From IMG/VR virus record IMGVR_UViG_3300034073_002121, positions 1 to 21,372 of that record: a stretch of DNA of 21,372 nucleotides, one strand, 5' to 3'. The stretch's first letter is position 1. Each line of letters opens with the position of its first letter. This document shows positions 20,459 through 21,372 of the stretch, in pieces. Both the position numbers and the translations under genes were made by a program. This DNA comes from a virus. Under the pieces are notes generated by a model. It saw nothing but the letters and a program-made list of their open reading frames with translations, did no database searches and was not told where the DNA came from.

Positions 20459-20649
20459 TGGCCAAGTGGCAAGAGCCTAGGATCAAGGACCTATTATCCA
20501 CGCTGGGTCGGATCGAGCGTGTTGCTGAGTTGATCATGAACGACAAGACGGCTGCGTCGTACTGGAACACGCAGCGTGCACGGGAGATCAAGTTGCTGGC
20601 GGAGATAGCGACGAACATTGTGAGGGAGCCGCTGAACAATGGAGAGTGA
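20458..20649 (+). CDS. Small helical protein of unknown function
   Basis: The product is 63 residues: MAKWQEPRIKDLLSTLGRIE, then RVAELIMNDKTAASYWNTQR and AREIKLLAEIATNIVREPLN. It is amphipathic helical with no cysteine and no motif. It starts at the TGATG junction with the previous gene and follows GGAGG at 5 bases, which is a good ribosome site. The next gene begins inside its end. Such short, tightly overlapping genes are typical of phage early regions; the sequence gives no hint of the target. Confidence 0.7.
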   Translation: MAKWQEPRIKDLLSTLGRIERVAELIMNDKTAASYWNTQRAREIKLLAEIATNIVREPLNNGE

Positions 20650-20845
20650 TGGGATGGACATTGTGGCGAAGCTGGAGCGGCTGGCGTTCTACGCAGAGCG
20701 GGTGATTGAGGACGAGCACTATGGGAAGCGCCTCATTCTGGCTGAGGGTGTGGCTGATGTGGTCCACGAGGCGATGGACGAGATCGTCGATCTTCGGGCC
20801 CAGTTGTTCAACGAGCAGGAGGCGAGGAAAGATGGCGACGCATGA
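20639..20845 (+). CDS. Small helical protein of unknown function
   Basis: The product is 68 residues from ATG 20639, or 63 from ATG 20654, which has a GGAGAG site 8 bases away and may be the true start. It reads MDIVAKLERLAFYAERVIED, then EHYGKRLILAEGVADVVHEA and an acidic helix (DEIVDLRAQLFNEQEARKD). The pattern is similar to the neighbouring 63- and 71-residue helical proteins, so they may be distant duplicates; this is only an impression. Its last bases overlap the next gene by 14 bases. Confidence 0.65.
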   Translation: MESDGMDIVAKLERLAFYAERVIEDEHYGKRLILAEGVADVVHEAMDEIVDLRAQLFNEQEARKDGDA

Positions 20846-21002
20846 GGAACCGCTGCCCAAGTGGCTGGAAGAGGAATTGAAGCAACAGGGTTTAGGCACC
20901 AAGCTGCTGGAGCGTGAGTTGTTCTTGCAGAAGCCAGACAAGCGCGACCCGAGCGAGGTGAGCAAGCCTGCGTATAGAAAGGGAGAAGAATGTCCGTTCT
21001 GA
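20832..21002 (+). CDS. Short charged protein
   Basis: The product is 56 residues: MATHEEPLPKWLEEELKQQG, then LGTKLLERELFLQKPDKRDP and AYRKGEECPF at the end. It is highly charged and likely partly disordered. ATG 20832 follows GCGAGGAAAG. A longer in-frame opening upstream reads through the previous gene in another frame and is rejected. It overlaps the Pro-rich gene by 13 bases. No family is recognised. Confidence 0.65.
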   Translation: MATHEEPLPKWLEEELKQQGLGTKLLERELFLQKPDKRDPSEVSKPAYRKGEECPF

Positions 21003-21241
21003 GTGTGACAATCCTGACGGTTGGCCTATCCACAGGTTGGCAAGGCTATGTCGGTGTGTACGCCGAGATGGATCACTGCCGTGACGTGCAGGCGCTGATC
21101 GCGCATGAGGAGCCCGGTGCGGTGACTGTGTGTGAGACGCATAGGCTGTATGAGCCGGTGCCGATCCCGCCGCCGAGGCCTGCTGGTTTACGTGCGGTGC
21201 GTGAGCCTGTGCCGATCCCGCCGCCGAGGCCGAGCAAATGA
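20990..21241 (+). CDS. Small Pro-rich repeat protein with possible signal sequence
   Basis: The product is 83 residues. The N-terminus MSVLSVTILTVGLSTGWQGY is hydrophobic and could be a signal peptide or membrane anchor, with no clear cleavage site. A Cys pair follows (Cys30 in MDHCRDV and Cys48 in VTVCETH), suitable for a disulfide. The C-terminus holds EPVPIPPPRP twice, 17 residues apart, ending PRPSK. The DNA repeats over 29 bases at 21152-21180 and 21203-21231 with one mismatch, so the tail arose by an in-frame duplication of 51 bases. A spanin-like, secreted or membrane-bound role is possible. The start follows AGGGAGAAGA, and the gene overlaps the next by 4 bases (ATGA). Confidence 0.7.
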   Translation: MSVLSVTILTVGLSTGWQGYVGVYAEMDHCRDVQALIAHEEPGAVTVCETHRLYEPVPIPPPRPAGLRAVREPVPIPPPRPSK

Positions 21242-21372
21242 CCGAGGCAGTGAAGGAAGGAACGATTCGCGTGGTCGAGTGGATGCTCGACTACGACGCT
21301 GGGCCGCTGATCTTGTCGAACAATTTCCGCTGGCGTCTTGAGCAGTATCTCGGAGGTCAGTGGGTCGAGATC
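21238..21372 (+). CDS. Unknown protein, C-terminus cut by window end
   Basis: The frame opens at ATG 21238 in an ATGA junction with the Pro-rich gene and stays open to the window edge for 45 codons. It reads MTEAVKEGTIRVVEWMLDYD, then AGPLILSNNFRWRLEQYLGG. No ribosome site is strong (it may be coupled). I do not recognise a family; too little is visible. Confidence 0.6.
   Translation, partial: MTEAVKEGTIRVVEWMLDYDAGPLILSNNFRWRLEQYLGGQWVEI

Overview
This window looks like part of a tailed double-stranded DNA phage (Caudoviricetes). The best evidence is the left 14 kb: a tightly packed minus-strand operon carrying a TIGR01630-type large terminase, a long P22-like portal, a coiled-coil scaffold-like protein and a lysis cassette, with most stops and starts overlapping as ATGA or TGATG. 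The GC-rich coding, the small gene families and the leader sequences suggest an alphaproteobacterial host, possibly a marine Rhodobacteraceae-type bacterium. That host call is inference. No integrase, tRNA, rRNA, CRISPR array or insertion sequence was seen. The window is open at both ends; tail genes and the major capsid gene are not in it.

Layout. (1) Positions 1-14234, minus strand, read from right to left: a small PD-(D/E)XK-like protein, a Met/Lys-rich peptide, a putative HEXXH zincin, a lytic transglycosylase, an HlyC-type acyltransferase relative, a 1433-residue Thr/Ala/Gly-rich protein (possibly an internal or ejection protein), large terminase, portal, a small DUF6496-like protein, M15 endolysin with a C-terminal membrane helix, i-spanin and o-spanin, a Cys-rich HiPIP-like protein, a 70-residue protein, a GroES-like co-chaperonin, a scaffold and a truncated small head-associated protein. 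This is a DNA packaging, head assembly, entry and lysis module. A putative promoter at 14435-14463 and a terminator-like leader hairpin at 14275-14307 precede it.

(2) Positions 14464-17032: a very GC-rich, hairpin-rich block with five plus-strand genes (69, 77, 102, 71 and 231 residues). Each has a similar AGAAAGG leader, and most are separated by a strong GC hairpin. The fifth is a Cys-rich phage/plasmid protein. Short CCGCAGAG repeats fill the flanks. The block looks like a mosaic insertion between the two minus-strand gene groups.

(3) Positions 17033-17975, minus strand: a VRR-NUC-like nuclease and the small terminase, which is unusually far from the large terminase.

(4) Positions 17976-18535: a 560-base divergent control region with nine exact TGAGGACA/TGTCCTCA boxes, a perfect 20-base inverted repeat around an AT-rich stretch, two TGTGCAT-type operator candidates and a plus-strand promoter. 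It may be an operator array and/or a replication origin.

(5) Positions 18536-21372, plus strand: a run of about ten tiny, overlapping genes, probably early or accessory functions, mostly of unknown role, including a CxxCxGxG zinc-binding protein, a GTG-start coiled-coil peptide and a Pro-rich repeat protein. The last gene runs off the end.

Two places deserve most attention. The acyltransferase relative appears to have lost both catalytic positions, and the hairpin-leader gene block with its repeats together with the TGAGGACA array is not explained by ordinary phage gene content.
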